DNA of 64,000 nucleotides, from assembly GCA_040381535.1 (NCBI GenBank), contig JBEIHF010000004.1, positions 28,139-92,138 of the forward strand, written 5' to 3'. The position numbers were made by a program, and so were the translations under genes. Shown here piece after piece: positions 1 to 8,291 of this stretch (positions within the stretch are counted from its first letter, which is position 1; each line of letters starts with the position of its first letter). The notes under the pieces were generated by a model, which was not told the origin of the DNA, did no database searches, and saw nothing but the letters and a program-made list of their open reading frames with translations. This DNA comes from Micavibrio_A sp040381535. Lineage in GTDB: Bacteria; Pseudomonadota; Alphaproteobacteria; Micavibrionales; Micavibrionaceae.

Positions 1-361
1 CAGAAAAATGGAGTTCTGGCTGGGGGTATGAATCTTTGACATTGTACCAACCGGTCGTCTGAAATAGGCCCTTCCAGGGTGCAAGCTTTGCAAGGAATCC
101 ATGCGTGTAGGCGGCCAAACGTAAAAGATATGCATCTTTTTCGGCAAGATCGATGGTCAGATCTGAAGACACAACGTGAAACCCTCCCGCATAGACATCG
201 TACTGCATGATTTGTTTGGCATCAGCGACAGCGGGCGTTGCGACGGGTTTTGCGGCGGCGTCGTAACTAGGCGAAAAAAGACTAAGTATAATGACCGACA
301 GTGCGCAGGGTTTTACCGCCCAAACCTTCTTTAAATGTTTTGATACCTTCCGCACTTTCAT
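1..361 (-). CDS. DUF3108 domain exported protein (3' end outside window)
   Basis: Partial gene running off the left edge; about 120 codons are visible. I read it from an ATG at 361 inside the 3' end of the FemAB-like gene (about 80 bp overlap). A strong ribosome site, GGAGG, lies 8 nt upstream of that ATG. The N-terminus is a good Sec signal peptide: basic MKVRKVSKHLKK, then a hydrophobic run ALSVIILSLFSP, then small residues. The mature part, with YDVYAGGFHVVSSDL and later LAPWKGLFQTTGWY, resembles DUF3108 proteins, which are periplasmic and of unknown function. Translational coupling to the upstream FemAB-like gene is likely from the overlap. The domain call rests on pattern memory of about 100 residues; the reading frame itself is clear. 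Confidence 0.7.
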   Translation of the reverse strand, partial: MKVRKVSKHLKKVWAVKPCALSVIILSLFSPSYDAAAKPVATPAVADAKQIMQYDVYAGGFHVVSSDLTIDLAEKDAYLLRLAAYTHGFLAKLAPWKGLFQTTGWYNVKDSYPQPELHFS

Positions 362-1238
362 CGTTCACGCCTCCGAGGTCGAGTTCCTTGATTCCCTTTT
401 GTTTTAGCACAGACATGCCTTCCCACAAAATAAGATGATGGGCGGCGGTGTCACGTCCCGCTTCCGACGACCATCCGCACAAATAGGTAGCGCTCCGCCC
501 GTGGCGGACAAGTAGGACGAATGCCGCGGCTTCGCCATCTTTCTCTTCATTTTTCAGGGCGCGGCCGATAAGAAGATCACCTTTCGCGGCCAGAAGCGGC
601 AAGTATTTGCGTAAGAATTCGGGGCTCGGCCCGCCATATTCACGAATGGCTTTGTCAGCAGTGTAAATGCAGATGAGCCAAGAGAGGTGTTTTCCGGCTT
701 CGTCCCATTCGACGGCGAGGCCCGCTTTTTCGGATTTGTTCAGTTTGTTGCGCCAGTTGGATTTGAGGTTGGCGCGGAGCTCTTCAATGGATGGCGTCAG
801 ATCAAGCCAGATGGTTTGGTAACCCTTACCGAAAAAATTCAAACCTGTTTGGCAGATCATTTTTTGCGCGGTGATGCCGTCTTCGGTTTCTGGAATGATG
901 CGGCGTTTTCGGCCCCAGCGTTGCGGGAATTGTTTGTTCAATTCATCGAAGAATCTTTTGACGTGCATAGCATTGCCGAAACCTTCGAACCATAGCGGCC
1001 CGCGATCCACCACCACGGCATGAATGCGGTTCCACAAAATGCCCGCTTCGAAGATTTGAACGAGTCCTGCTTCCACGCCGTCTATTTCAATGATACCCCA
1101 GCGCGCCTTTTGTTTTTGCAAAGGGCAGACTACAAGCGCGTAGGTGTAAGATTGGAGGATATTAGACTTTGGCAGACGGGAAAATTTACTTTCCCATTCA
1201 TCAATGGATTGCGTGTTCCACTTTATTGCGCAGTGCAT
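282..1238 (-). CDS. FemAB-like / GNAT-fold peptidyl-transfer family protein
   Basis: 318 residues from the chosen start. Middle and C-terminal segments (LRANLKSNWRNKLNKSEKAGL, FVLLVRHGRSATYLCGWSS, ELDLGGVNDESAEGIKTFK) match the FemAB / Acetyltransf_6 superfamily. These proteins transfer amino acids or acyl groups with a duplicated GNAT fold, often onto lipid II. The start at 1238 has AAGAGGGATC directly upstream; longer starts at 1265 or 1262 have no ribosome site and overlap the preceding gene more. The 5' end overlaps the PH-domain gene by 38 bp, and the 3' end overlaps the DUF3108 gene, so the three appear co-transcribed. Substrate is unknown. The protein is cytoplasmic, with no signal or membrane segment. 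Confidence 0.75.
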   Translation of the reverse strand: MHCAIKWNTQSIDEWESKFSRLPKSNILQSYTYALVVCPLQKQKARWGIIEIDGVEAGLVQIFEAGILWNRIHAVVVDRGPLWFEGFGNAMHVKRFFDELNKQFPQRWGRKRRIIPETEDGITAQKMICQTGLNFFGKGYQTIWLDLTPSIEELRANLKSNWRNKLNKSEKAGLAVEWDEAGKHLSWLICIYTADKAIREYGGPSPEFLRKYLPLLAAKGDLLIGRALKNEEKDGEAAAFVLLVRHGRSATYLCGWSSEAGRDTAAHHLILWEGMSVLKQKGIKELDLGGVNDESAEGIKTFKEGLGGKTLRTVGHYT

Positions 1239-2259
1239 TTGATCCCTCTTCGCTTGCTTCATCAAAGCTGGAGATCAGATCGGTGTCAACATCATCGTCG
1301 GCGGCGGGGTACTTGTTCGGGATCAATCCCTGTTCAGCCATTTGTTTTACCACTTCCTGAACCATGTGGGGCATCACTTGCTCCATCGCTTGCGCCACGG
1401 CAGCAGAATCAATAGCGGGTTGCTGTGGTGCCTGAACCTGACCGGATGGTGGCTGCATAGGTGGTTCGGGGTTGAGCGGCGCGGTTTGTGGCGGCGGTTC
1501 ATGCGGCGTCGGCATGGTCGGAATTTCTGGTGATTGCGGAATAGTGGGCGTGGTGGGTTGCGGTTGGATTTCGGGCTGCGTCGGCTGTTGCCCCGGTTGC
1601 ATTTCCGGCACGGGTTGGATCGGCGGCTGTTGCGGTGCAGTGGTAGGTGTATCCACACCCTCAACTAAGGCGGCAGGCGCGGCTTCGGTAACGGGATGTT
1701 TTTCGCCTTTGCCGACGACGATCGACAAAGCATCTTGTGTTTTGGAACGGGCGCTGTGAAGCGCGTTCAAAAATACTTCGGGGTTTTCAATAGCTGGCAA
1801 CATAATATCTCCTATAAAACGGCAGTCGAGTTTCAAGTATCCGTAGCCAAGAATGCGTCCAAACGTGCCAAGGTCAAGATTTTCCCCGCGGATTTCTTCC
1901 AGATCGATATCTTTCACTTTTACGAAGATAAAGCCTTCTTTTAAAACGACGCGGCGTGTGGTCAGACCCACTTCGGTGACTAGCACTTTCAACACGAGGA
2001 AGAAAAATACCAAAAGACCCGCGCCCAGACAGATCCACAGAGCGCCGTCGGCGAGGTTCATAAAGAGCAAAGGCGCGGCAGGATTATCCGCCCAATCCGC
2101 AAGCATGAGAGCAAAGGTCATAATGACCTTGTTGATAGCCCAGCCGACGATGGCCATGATAGCGAACCACACGAGGCCCTTGACCACATAAATCCAGTGG
2201 CATCTGGCGATACCGATTAAATTTTCTTCAGGTGCAATAATTTTGCGTATATAAGCCAT
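1201..2259 (-). CDS. Membrane protein with bacterial PH (YdbS-like) domain and Pro/Gln-rich tail
   Basis: 352 residues. Two hydrophobic segments (about residues 25-50 and 72-95) are followed by a bacterial PH-like segment. It begins TEVGLTTRRVVLKEGFIFVK and continues with a DIDLEEIRGENL stretch and FGRILGYGYLKL, typical of the bPH_2/YdbS family. From about residue 205 the protein is a low-complexity Pro/Gln/Thr-rich linker, and the C-terminus is acidic with a helical AVAQAMEQVMPHMVQEVVKQM segment. The start at 2259 is chosen because GGAGAGAG lies just upstream; a frame open to 2403 has no such site and would run into the dapD promoter. It probably sits in the inner membrane with the PH domain cytoplasmic. 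Function is unknown, and the long proline tail is unusual for the family. Confidence 0.7.
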   Translation of the reverse strand: MAYIRKIIAPEENLIGIARCHWIYVVKGLVWFAIMAIVGWAINKVIMTFALMLADWADNPAAPLLFMNLADGALWICLGAGLLVFFFLVLKVLVTEVGLTTRRVVLKEGFIFVKVKDIDLEEIRGENLDLGTFGRILGYGYLKLDCRFIGDIMLPAIENPEVFLNALHSARSKTQDALSIVVGKGEKHPVTEAAPAALVEGVDTPTTAPQQPPIQPVPEMQPGQQPTQPEIQPQPTTPTIPQSPEIPTMPTPHEPPPQTAPLNPEPPMQPPSGQVQAPQQPAIDSAAVAQAMEQVMPHMVQEVVKQMAEQGLIPNKYPAADDDVDTDLISSFDEASEEGSNALRNKVEHAIH

Positions 2260-2424
2260 AAAATATTCTCTCTCCACAATACAGTCAAAACACCAACGCC
2301 AAGCGCCCCTTACAGTTCCCGAAAAGGGGCGAAATAGCTGTAATTTCATGGGTTTTTCTGCCTTGGATTGGTCATATGAATTATGTATGGTCTTGGAAAC
2401 CATTTACACTCGAGGAAGCTAATC

Positions 2425-3291
2425 ATGTCCCATACCGCCGCCGCGCCCCAACAAGACAATCTTGCCGCAATTATCGATGCTGCGTGGGAGGCGAAAGATT
2501 CCATCAACGCTGCCACCAAAGGCGAAGTGCGCGACGCAGTGACAGAGGCGCTTAACCTTCTGTGCGGCGGAGATCTGCGTATCGCGACCAAGGAAGCGGA
2601 CGGCTGGCACGTACATCAATGGCTGAAAAAAACCGTTCTACTTTCTTTCCGTTTGAATCCCAACGAAGCAATTTCCGGCGGCCCCGGCGGCTCCACTTGG
2701 TGGGACAAGGTTCCGAGCAAATTTGACGGATGGAGCCCTGAACGTTTCAAGGAAATGGGTTTCCGTGCCGTCCCCGGCAGTATCGTGCGCCGGTCCGCCT
2801 ATATCGCGCCCAATGTTGTCTTGATGCCTTCGTTCGTGAATGTCGGCGCCTATGTCGGTGAAAACACGATGGTCGATACGTGGGTAACGATCGGTTCCTG
2901 CGCGCAGATCGGAAAGCATTGCCACATATCAGGCGGCGTCGGTATCGGCGGCGTTCTGGAACCTCTTCAGTCGGGTCCCGTCATCATCGAAGACAATTGT
3001 TTCATCGGCGCGCGTTCGGAAGTTGCCGAAGGTGTGGTAGTCGAAGAAGGCTCCGTGATTTCCATGGGTGTTTTCTTGGGCGCATCGACCAAAATCATCG
3101 ACCGCGAAACGGGAGAAATTTTCATGGGCCGCGTCCCTGCCTATTCTGTCGTAATCCCCGGTACTCTGCCCGCCACTAAGCCCTTGCCAAACGGAGCCCC
3201 CGCTCCATCTTTAGCCTGCGCCGTCATTGTAAAACGAGTAGACGCGAAAACGCGCTCCAAAACCGGAATCAACGAGCTTTTAAGAGACTGA
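2425..3291 (+). CDS. dapD: 2,3,4,5-tetrahydropyridine-2,6-dicarboxylate N-succinyltransferase
   Basis: 288 residues, close to the family's usual 275-285. It transfers succinyl from succinyl-CoA to tetrahydrodipicolinate in the lysine/meso-diaminopimelate pathway, in the cytoplasm. The C-terminal half shows hexapeptide repeats of a left-handed beta-helix (SAYIAPNVVLMPSFVNVGAY, MVDTWVTIGSCAQIG, HISGGVGIGGVLEPLQ), and the family-typical N-terminal motif LRIATKEADGWHVHQWLKK is present. The start at 2425 (MSHTAAAPQQ) has GAGGAA upstream; an in-frame ATG at 2383 lacks one. It lies upstream of an HD-domain gene and dapE, so two steps of the succinylase branch are clustered. It is divergent from the PH-domain gene across a 165 bp gap that must hold both promoters. 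Confidence 0.97.
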   Translation: MSHTAAAPQQDNLAAIIDAAWEAKDSINAATKGEVRDAVTEALNLLCGGDLRIATKEADGWHVHQWLKKTVLLSFRLNPNEAISGGPGGSTWWDKVPSKFDGWSPERFKEMGFRAVPGSIVRRSAYIAPNVVLMPSFVNVGAYVGENTMVDTWVTIGSCAQIGKHCHISGGVGIGGVLEPLQSGPVIIEDNCFIGARSEVAEGVVVEEGSVISMGVFLGASTKIIDRETGEIFMGRVPAYSVVIPGTLPATKPLPNGAPAPSLACAVIVKRVDAKTRSKTGINELLRD

Positions 3292-3388
3292 TTTAGAGCG
3301 GTTTTTTGCACTGCAATCTATTTGATTTACATCGTACGGCGCTAATGTTAGTCATAATGCGTTTTATGGGTATTTTTAAGGACTTGTA

Positions 3389-4720
3389 ATGCTCGACGTT
3401 GGTCAAGCCCCGAACGTCTCCAAGGCTCCCACTGCCATCAGTGTGCGGGGCAATATCCGTGAGCTCTTCAATCAACTCTCGGCTTATGAAGAAGAGCACA
3501 TGGCCAACACGCCAGAAGCAGCCGAAAATGTTAAAAACGCCTTTCGCGAATTTCTGATCAAATGTGATTACAAACTGGCGCTAAAAAATTTCGATGCTTT
3601 GCTTGCGGAAAAAAGCGGTGACAAGGCGTTTCGCGATGATGGGACGGTGAACTGGTATCACGAACTGGTTCCGCTTTTGATGATTATGGATCTTGCAAAA
3701 AGAGGCAAGAAAAACGGCGGGTTCAATTTGAAAGATCTGGAAGAATGGGGCGGGCTCGAGGTCGCCATCATTTCCCACCTGCGTCATGATAGTGCCGAAG
3801 ATTTTATTACCAAAGAAGATCTTCTGCAGCAGATGAAGAGTATGATCGCAGAAATAAAACGCGAAGAGCCTAATGCTGACATTGCGAAATACCAAAGACA
3901 GATGTTGCTCAGCATGGACAATATCGAGTTGATGACACAGAAGAGACTTTTCAATTCTGACGGATCGCCGAAATTGAGAGCTGACGGCAAGCAGGATAAA
4001 GAAGACATTGTCGATTTCTCCCACCGTATGCTTAAAAATCCGATCGTTATCATGTTAAAGATGGCCGACCTTATACACAACGGGGCCACGCTCCTGCGTG
4101 ACGAGGTCAACGGGCCACTGGCCAGAGCACAAAAGCTGGCAAAAGCATCTCTAGATGAAACAAATTTGCAGAGTATAAATCTGGATACCGCAACGGCTGA
4201 TTCCATGCCGATATCGACTAAACTGGCTTCAAAATTTTCACCGCAGAAAATTCTGGAGCGGTGTAACCGTATGGAAGACATTTATGGGAGACGTTTTGGT
4301 ATCGCAATAAAAGCTATGAAGCGCTGGGAGTCTTTTGGAGCAGCCATCAAAACTCTCGACCACACTATGGGCGCGGTTCTTTATCCGCACTTCCGCTACC
4401 TCGCCAACGTTGATCTGTTTCATAAAAAACCTTATTATAAGTATCCTGTAGATCTCGACGAATACATGGACAATGCCACCAAATGGAGTCTTAAAGGCGC
4501 GTGGAACATCCTCCATGTCAGTTTCAAGCGTATGGCCAATTCAGTGGATCCGACAATGGAGCCCGAAAAATTCGAAAGGCTGAGTATGCATATGCGCCAT
4601 GTTATCCTGCCCGCGCTGGAGCCGTGGAAAGGTCATTTCGGCTATTTGTTCAATGCCAATGACAATGATACAGGCGGCAACCGAACCGCCGCACCGGTTC
4701 CCCAAACATCGGTTGCATAA
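3389..4720 (+). CDS. HD-domain protein resembling the (p)ppGpp hydrolase domain of Rel/SpoT
   Basis: 443 residues, no signal peptide or membrane segment. The key residues of a RelA/SpoT-type HD hydrolase can be read in order: His91 (in WYHELVPLLMI), His133-Asp134 and Glu137-Asp138 (in HLRHDSAEDF), and Asp227 with Asn231 (in LKMADLIHNGATLL). Spacing inside each motif matches SpoT, where the motifs read HDVIEDT and KLADRLHN. I see no synthetase motif, TGS or ACT domain, and the C-terminal 200 residues are unrecognised. It could be a stand-alone alarmone hydrolase or another HD phosphohydrolase. The start has AAGGA upstream. It sits between dapD and dapE, 27 bp before dapE, so co-expression with diaminopimelate synthesis is plausible. 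The HD reading is inference from motif spacing. Confidence 0.6.
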   Translation: MLDVGQAPNVSKAPTAISVRGNIRELFNQLSAYEEEHMANTPEAAENVKNAFREFLIKCDYKLALKNFDALLAEKSGDKAFRDDGTVNWYHELVPLLMIMDLAKRGKKNGGFNLKDLEEWGGLEVAIISHLRHDSAEDFITKEDLLQQMKSMIAEIKREEPNADIAKYQRQMLLSMDNIELMTQKRLFNSDGSPKLRADGKQDKEDIVDFSHRMLKNPIVIMLKMADLIHNGATLLRDEVNGPLARAQKLAKASLDETNLQSINLDTATADSMPISTKLASKFSPQKILERCNRMEDIYGRRFGIAIKAMKRWESFGAAIKTLDHTMGAVLYPHFRYLANVDLFHKKPYYKYPVDLDEYMDNATKWSLKGAWNILHVSFKRMANSVDPTMEPEKFERLSMHMRHVILPALEPWKGHFGYLFNANDNDTGGNRTAAPVPQTSVA

Positions 4721-4747
4721 ACGCTTGCGGCGATTCATAGTAAGCCT

Positions 4748-5872
4748 ATGAATGTTGTAGAAATCCTTCAAAAACTGATCCAATTCCCGTCCGTGACACC
4801 GGAAGATTGCGGTGCGCAGGACTATCTTATTTCGCTGCTCAAACCGATGGGTTTTGAAATCTACGATCTGCCGTTCGAAGGGCGCGGATCGTACCCCGTA
4901 AAAAACTTTTTCGCGCGGCGCGGCACAGCGGGACCGCATTTGTGTTTCGGCGGCCATACCGACGTGGTGCCTGCGGGCGATGAAGCTGCGTGGAGTGTGC
5001 CGCCGTTCAGCGGCGCCATCAAAGATGGGAAAATCATCGGGCGCGGCACATCCGACATGAAGGGCGAAGTCGCAGCGTTCATCGCGGCGGTTTCCAAGTT
5101 TGATAACACCAAAGGTTCCATCAGTCTTTTGATCACAGGCGATGAAGAAGCCGATGCCATCAACGGCACGGCGCGTGTTCTGGAGTGGATGAAAGACAAC
5201 AACCAGATCCCTGATGTCGCGCTGGTGGGAGAGCCTTCCAGCCCCACTTTTATGGGTCAAAGCATGCGTATCGGACGCCGTGGTTCCCTATCCGCCGTGC
5301 TTACCGCGCGCGGAACGCAGGGCCATGTGGCAAACCCGCATCTGGCCGACAATCCCATGCCGCGTTTGATAAAGTTCTTAGATGCGCTGTGTACGCTCAA
5401 ACTCGATGATGGTATGGAATATTTCCCCGCCAGCAATCTGGAAGTCGTTTCCATTGATGTCGGCAACAAGGCATTCAACGTTATCCCGGCAGCAGGCGTG
5501 GCAAAATTCAACGTGCGCTTCAACACCAACTGGACGCATGAAAGCCTTGAGAAGAAAATCACGGATACCCTCAAAACCATGGGCGATAATTTTGAAATCA
5601 ACTTTATCCGCGGCGGCGATCCTTTCCTGACCGAACCCGGTGAATGGACCAGTCTCGTGCGGAGTGCGGTCACACACGTCATGGGCAAGGAGCCGGAACT
5701 GAATGCGGGCGGCGGAACGTCGGATGCGCGGTTTATCGCCAAATATTGCCCTGTGGTCGAATCAGGCATGACCAGCAAAACCATCCATCACGTGGATGAA
5801 TACTGCACATTGGAAGATCTTGAAAAATGTGAGCTAATTTACCTTGAAATATTGAAACGATATTTCGCGTAA
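4748..5872 (+). CDS. dapE: Succinyl-diaminopimelate desuccinylase
   Basis: 374 residues, normal for the family. This M20 metallopeptidase hydrolyses N-succinyl-LL-2,6-diaminopimelate to succinate and LL-diaminopimelate. Metal and catalytic motifs are visible: CFGGHTDVVPAGD (His70, Asp72), GRGTSDMKGEVAAF (Asp103), the glutamate pair in ITGDEEADAINGT, VGEPSS, and a C-terminal NAGGGTSDARFIA. Residues after about 180 (GRRGSLSAVLTARGTQGHVA) form the dimerisation domain. It follows the HD-domain gene by 27 bp and ends before a hairpin at 6011. Confidence 0.96.
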   Translation: MNVVEILQKLIQFPSVTPEDCGAQDYLISLLKPMGFEIYDLPFEGRGSYPVKNFFARRGTAGPHLCFGGHTDVVPAGDEAAWSVPPFSGAIKDGKIIGRGTSDMKGEVAAFIAAVSKFDNTKGSISLLITGDEEADAINGTARVLEWMKDNNQIPDVALVGEPSSPTFMGQSMRIGRRGSLSAVLTARGTQGHVANPHLADNPMPRLIKFLDALCTLKLDDGMEYFPASNLEVVSIDVGNKAFNVIPAAGVAKFNVRFNTNWTHESLEKKITDTLKTMGDNFEINFIRGGDPFLTEPGEWTSLVRSAVTHVMGKEPELNAGGGTSDARFIAKYCPVVESGMTSKTIHHVDEYCTLEDLEKCELIYLEILKRYFA

Positions 5873-6010
5873 CACATTTTAGCCCCAATTCATCTTGAAA
5901 TCATCATGTTCCGGCCAAACCACCGTACCTTTTCGGGGGCAGTATGCTCATGTCAAGACGACGTGCATCGCATGTCTATCAAGACTCTCTCTGACCCCTG
6001 ACTCCTCCCT

Positions 6011-6042
6011 GTGGCAAATTCCCCTGCCACGGGGATTTTTTT
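6011..6042 (+). terminator. Rho-independent terminator after dapE
   Basis: A hairpin can form as GTGGCA/TGCCAC or, alternatively, CCCC/GGGG extended by A-T pairs, followed by seven T residues. It lies about 140 bp after dapE, at the convergent junction with truA, whose stop codon touches the T run. The gap 5873-6010 holds no gene I can support. Confidence 0.6.
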
Positions 6043-6790
6043 ATCGGTAGTCGATGTGAACGAGGGTTAATCCATCAGGCGGGGCGGTAATGCCACCCTT
6101 GGTGCGGTCTTTGGCATCGAACGCGGATTTAAAATCATCCTTCGTCCATTTGCCTTCACCCACATGCGTGAGCGTTCCGATCATATTGCGCACCTGATGA
6201 TGCAGGAAAGATTTGCCTTCGCATTCCATGATCACTTCATCGCCGCTGCGCGTGATATCTATACGGGTAATATTCCGCACGGGGGATTTTGCCTGACAGT
6301 CAGAATCACGAAAGGTGGAATAATCATGCGTGCCAATCAGCATCTGCGCCGTGTTATGCATGATTTTTTCATCAAGAGGTTGCCAAAAATGCCATGCAAA
6401 TCCTTGATTGAGAGCAACAGGCGCACGGCGATTACAAATACGGTAGCGGTATAATTTTGTTTTGGCACCAAAGCGGGCGTGAAATTCCGCATCAACCTCT
6501 TCCGCGTTTAAAATCGCAATCGGATGAGGGCGCAGTAATGCATTCAAAGCCTTTGCCAAATCAAACCCGCTTAAAGGCCGCGCGCCGTAATCCAGATCAA
6601 AATGTGCAATTTGTCCCAGTGCATGCACGCCTGTGTCGGTGCGGCCAGCGCCTTGAATACGTATGTCTTTTTGACAAAATTTGAAAATCGCTTCTTCGAT
6701 ATGCTGTTGCACGGAAGGCTGGCCGTCCTGACGCTGCCAGCCGCAATAGGGCATGCCGTTATATTCTATGGTCAGTTTCCAGCGTGTCAT
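6041..6790 (-). CDS. truA: tRNA pseudouridine(38-40) synthase
   Basis: 249 residues. It isomerises uridines 38-40 in the anticodon arm of several tRNAs. The catalytic aspartate is Asp52 in QGAGRTDTGVHALGQ; MTRWKLTIEYNGMPYCGWQRQ is the usual start and HHQVRNMIGTL the usual late motif. The ATG at 6790 is chosen because the conserved N-terminus begins there; the longer frame to 6826 would use TTG and overlap fmt. It is last in a minus-strand operon, 10 bp after fmt. Confidence 0.95.
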   Translation of the reverse strand: MTRWKLTIEYNGMPYCGWQRQDGQPSVQQHIEEAIFKFCQKDIRIQGAGRTDTGVHALGQIAHFDLDYGARPLSGFDLAKALNALLRPHPIAILNAEEVDAEFHARFGAKTKLYRYRICNRRAPVALNQGFAWHFWQPLDEKIMHNTAQMLIGTHDYSTFRDSDCQAKSPVRNITRIDITRSGDEVIMECEGKSFLHHQVRNMIGTLTHVGEGKWTKDDFKSAFDAKDRTKGGITAPPDGLTLVHIDYR

Positions 6791-6800
6791 GCCCAAAATC

Positions 6801-7742
6801 TCATGTGAGGTTTTGGCCTGCGGCAATATATCCGCCGCGAATAGCCTCTCCGATGCTCATCGGTTTTTTGCTTTCGGGTTGCACGGCCTCGAGCTTAAGG
6901 GTTGTGCCTTCGCCGCATGCAACCAAACCGTCTTCATCGAGAACGCTCCCCGCAGGTTTGTCTGATTTCATCGGCATGACGACGGCCTCGAGAATTTTCA
7001 CGCGGCGCCCCTTGCCGCTTTCACACCAGGTGCCGGGCCATGGATTGAGGGCGCGGATTTGGCGATCTATATAAGGCGCATCCGCGTCCCAATCGATGCG
7101 GCCTTCTTCTTTTTTGAGCATCTTGGCATAGGTCGCGCCTTCATCAGGCTGGGGGGCGACGGTGAGTTCACCCTTGGTCGCCAGTTCTTCCACCACTTCG
7201 GCGATCAGAGAGCCGCCCATGGCCGATAAAAAATCATGTAAGGATTCCGATGTGGTTGCGGGGCGGATGGGCACGGCTTTCTTTTTGATCATCGCGCCTG
7301 TGTCGAGGCCCACATCCATTTGCATGATGGTGATGCCGGTTTCGATATCGCCCGCTAATATCGCGCGCTGAATCGGCGCGGCGCCGCGCCAGCGCGGAAG
7401 CAAAGATGCATGGATGTTTATACAACCATATTTGGGTTCATCGAGAATGGCCTTTGGTAATATCAGGCCGTAAGCGGCTACAATCGCGACATCGAGTTCG
7501 AGTGCCATGAAAGAAGCTATATCTTCGTCTTTTTTAAAATTGATTGGGGTGCGCACTTCGATCTTGGCGGCCTTGGCGGCTTCGTGCACCGGTGATTCCT
7601 GCACATGCTGTCCTCTGCCCTTGGGCCTTGGCGGCTGGGAATACACACAGACGACTTTGTGGCGCGAAGAGATCAAGGCTTTCAACGCGGGAACCGCGAA
7701 ATCGGGCGTGCCCATAAAGGCGATGCGGAGTTGCTTGCTCAA
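6801..7742 (-). CDS. fmt: Methionyl-tRNA formyltransferase
   Basis: 313 residues, normal length. It formylates the initiator Met-tRNA with 10-formyltetrahydrofolate. The N-terminus LRIAFMGTPDFAVPALKAL and the catalytic segment NIHASLLPRWRGAAPIQRAI (containing the Asn and His of the active site) are diagnostic, with MDVGLDTGAMI after it. The C-terminal tRNA-binding domain follows from about residue 205. It lies between def and truA, with 9 bp and 10 bp gaps; formylation and deformylation genes are adjacent as in most bacteria. Confidence 0.97.
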   Translation of the reverse strand: MSKQLRIAFMGTPDFAVPALKALISSRHKVVCVYSQPPRPKGRGQHVQESPVHEAAKAAKIEVRTPINFKKDEDIASFMALELDVAIVAAYGLILPKAILDEPKYGCINIHASLLPRWRGAAPIQRAILAGDIETGITIMQMDVGLDTGAMIKKKAVPIRPATTSESLHDFLSAMGGSLIAEVVEELATKGELTVAPQPDEGATYAKMLKKEEGRIDWDADAPYIDRQIRALNPWPGTWCESGKGRRVKILEAVVMPMKSDKPAGSVLDEDGLVACGEGTTLKLEAVQPESKKPMSIGEAIRGGYIAAGQNLT

Positions 7743-7751
7743 ATAAAAGTC

Positions 7752-8291
7752 CTACAACGCGTCGGAATCCTGTTCGGAATCTTTTTGCGCCTTTTTGAAT
7801 TTCTTAATTATCATGTTGCGTTTCAACGTCGATAAGTGGTCGATGAACAAAATACCGTTCAGATGGTCGATCTCATGTTGGACGCAGTGCGAGCCTAGGC
7901 CTGTGAATTCTTCTTCTTTCACCTTGCCGTCATAGCCCAGAAATTTCACGCGCACAGAGAGTGGGCGTTCCACTTCGGCGAATTGACCCGGAATGGAAAG
8001 ACATCCTTCTTCCCAAATACTGGGTTCTTCCGAGTGCCAGATAATTTGCGGATTGACCATGAAGATGGGCTGACGCGACGCCTTGTCGTCTTCGCGCTGC
8101 GCGATATCCATGACCAGAACGCGGTTGAGTACGCTCACCTGATTGGCGGCGAGGCCGATGCCCGGCGCGGCATACATAGCCTCCAGCATCTTATCGAGCT
8201 GTTTACGCAACGCGTCATCGACCGTGCCAACTTCCTTTGCCACCTGTTTCAGGACAGGATCAGGAATTTTAATGATTTCGTACTTATCCAT
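7752..8291 (-). CDS. def: Peptide deformylase
   Basis: 179 residues. It removes the formyl group from nascent N-terminal methionine, using Fe2+ or Zn2+. All three signature motifs are present: GIGLAANQ (residues 44-51), EGCLS (95-99, metal ligand Cys97) and HEIDH (139-143, metal ligands His139 and His143, catalytic Glu140). The start overlaps the end of rmuC by 8 bp. The C-terminal tail is short and charged (KKFKKAQKDSEQDSDAL). Confidence 0.97.
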   Translation of the reverse strand: MDKYEIIKIPDPVLKQVAKEVGTVDDALRKQLDKMLEAMYAAPGIGLAANQVSVLNRVLVMDIAQREDDKASRQPIFMVNPQIIWHSEEPSIWEEGCLSIPGQFAEVERPLSVRVKFLGYDGKVKEEEFTGLGSHCVQHEIDHLNGILFIDHLSTLKRNMIIKKFKKAQKDSEQDSDAL

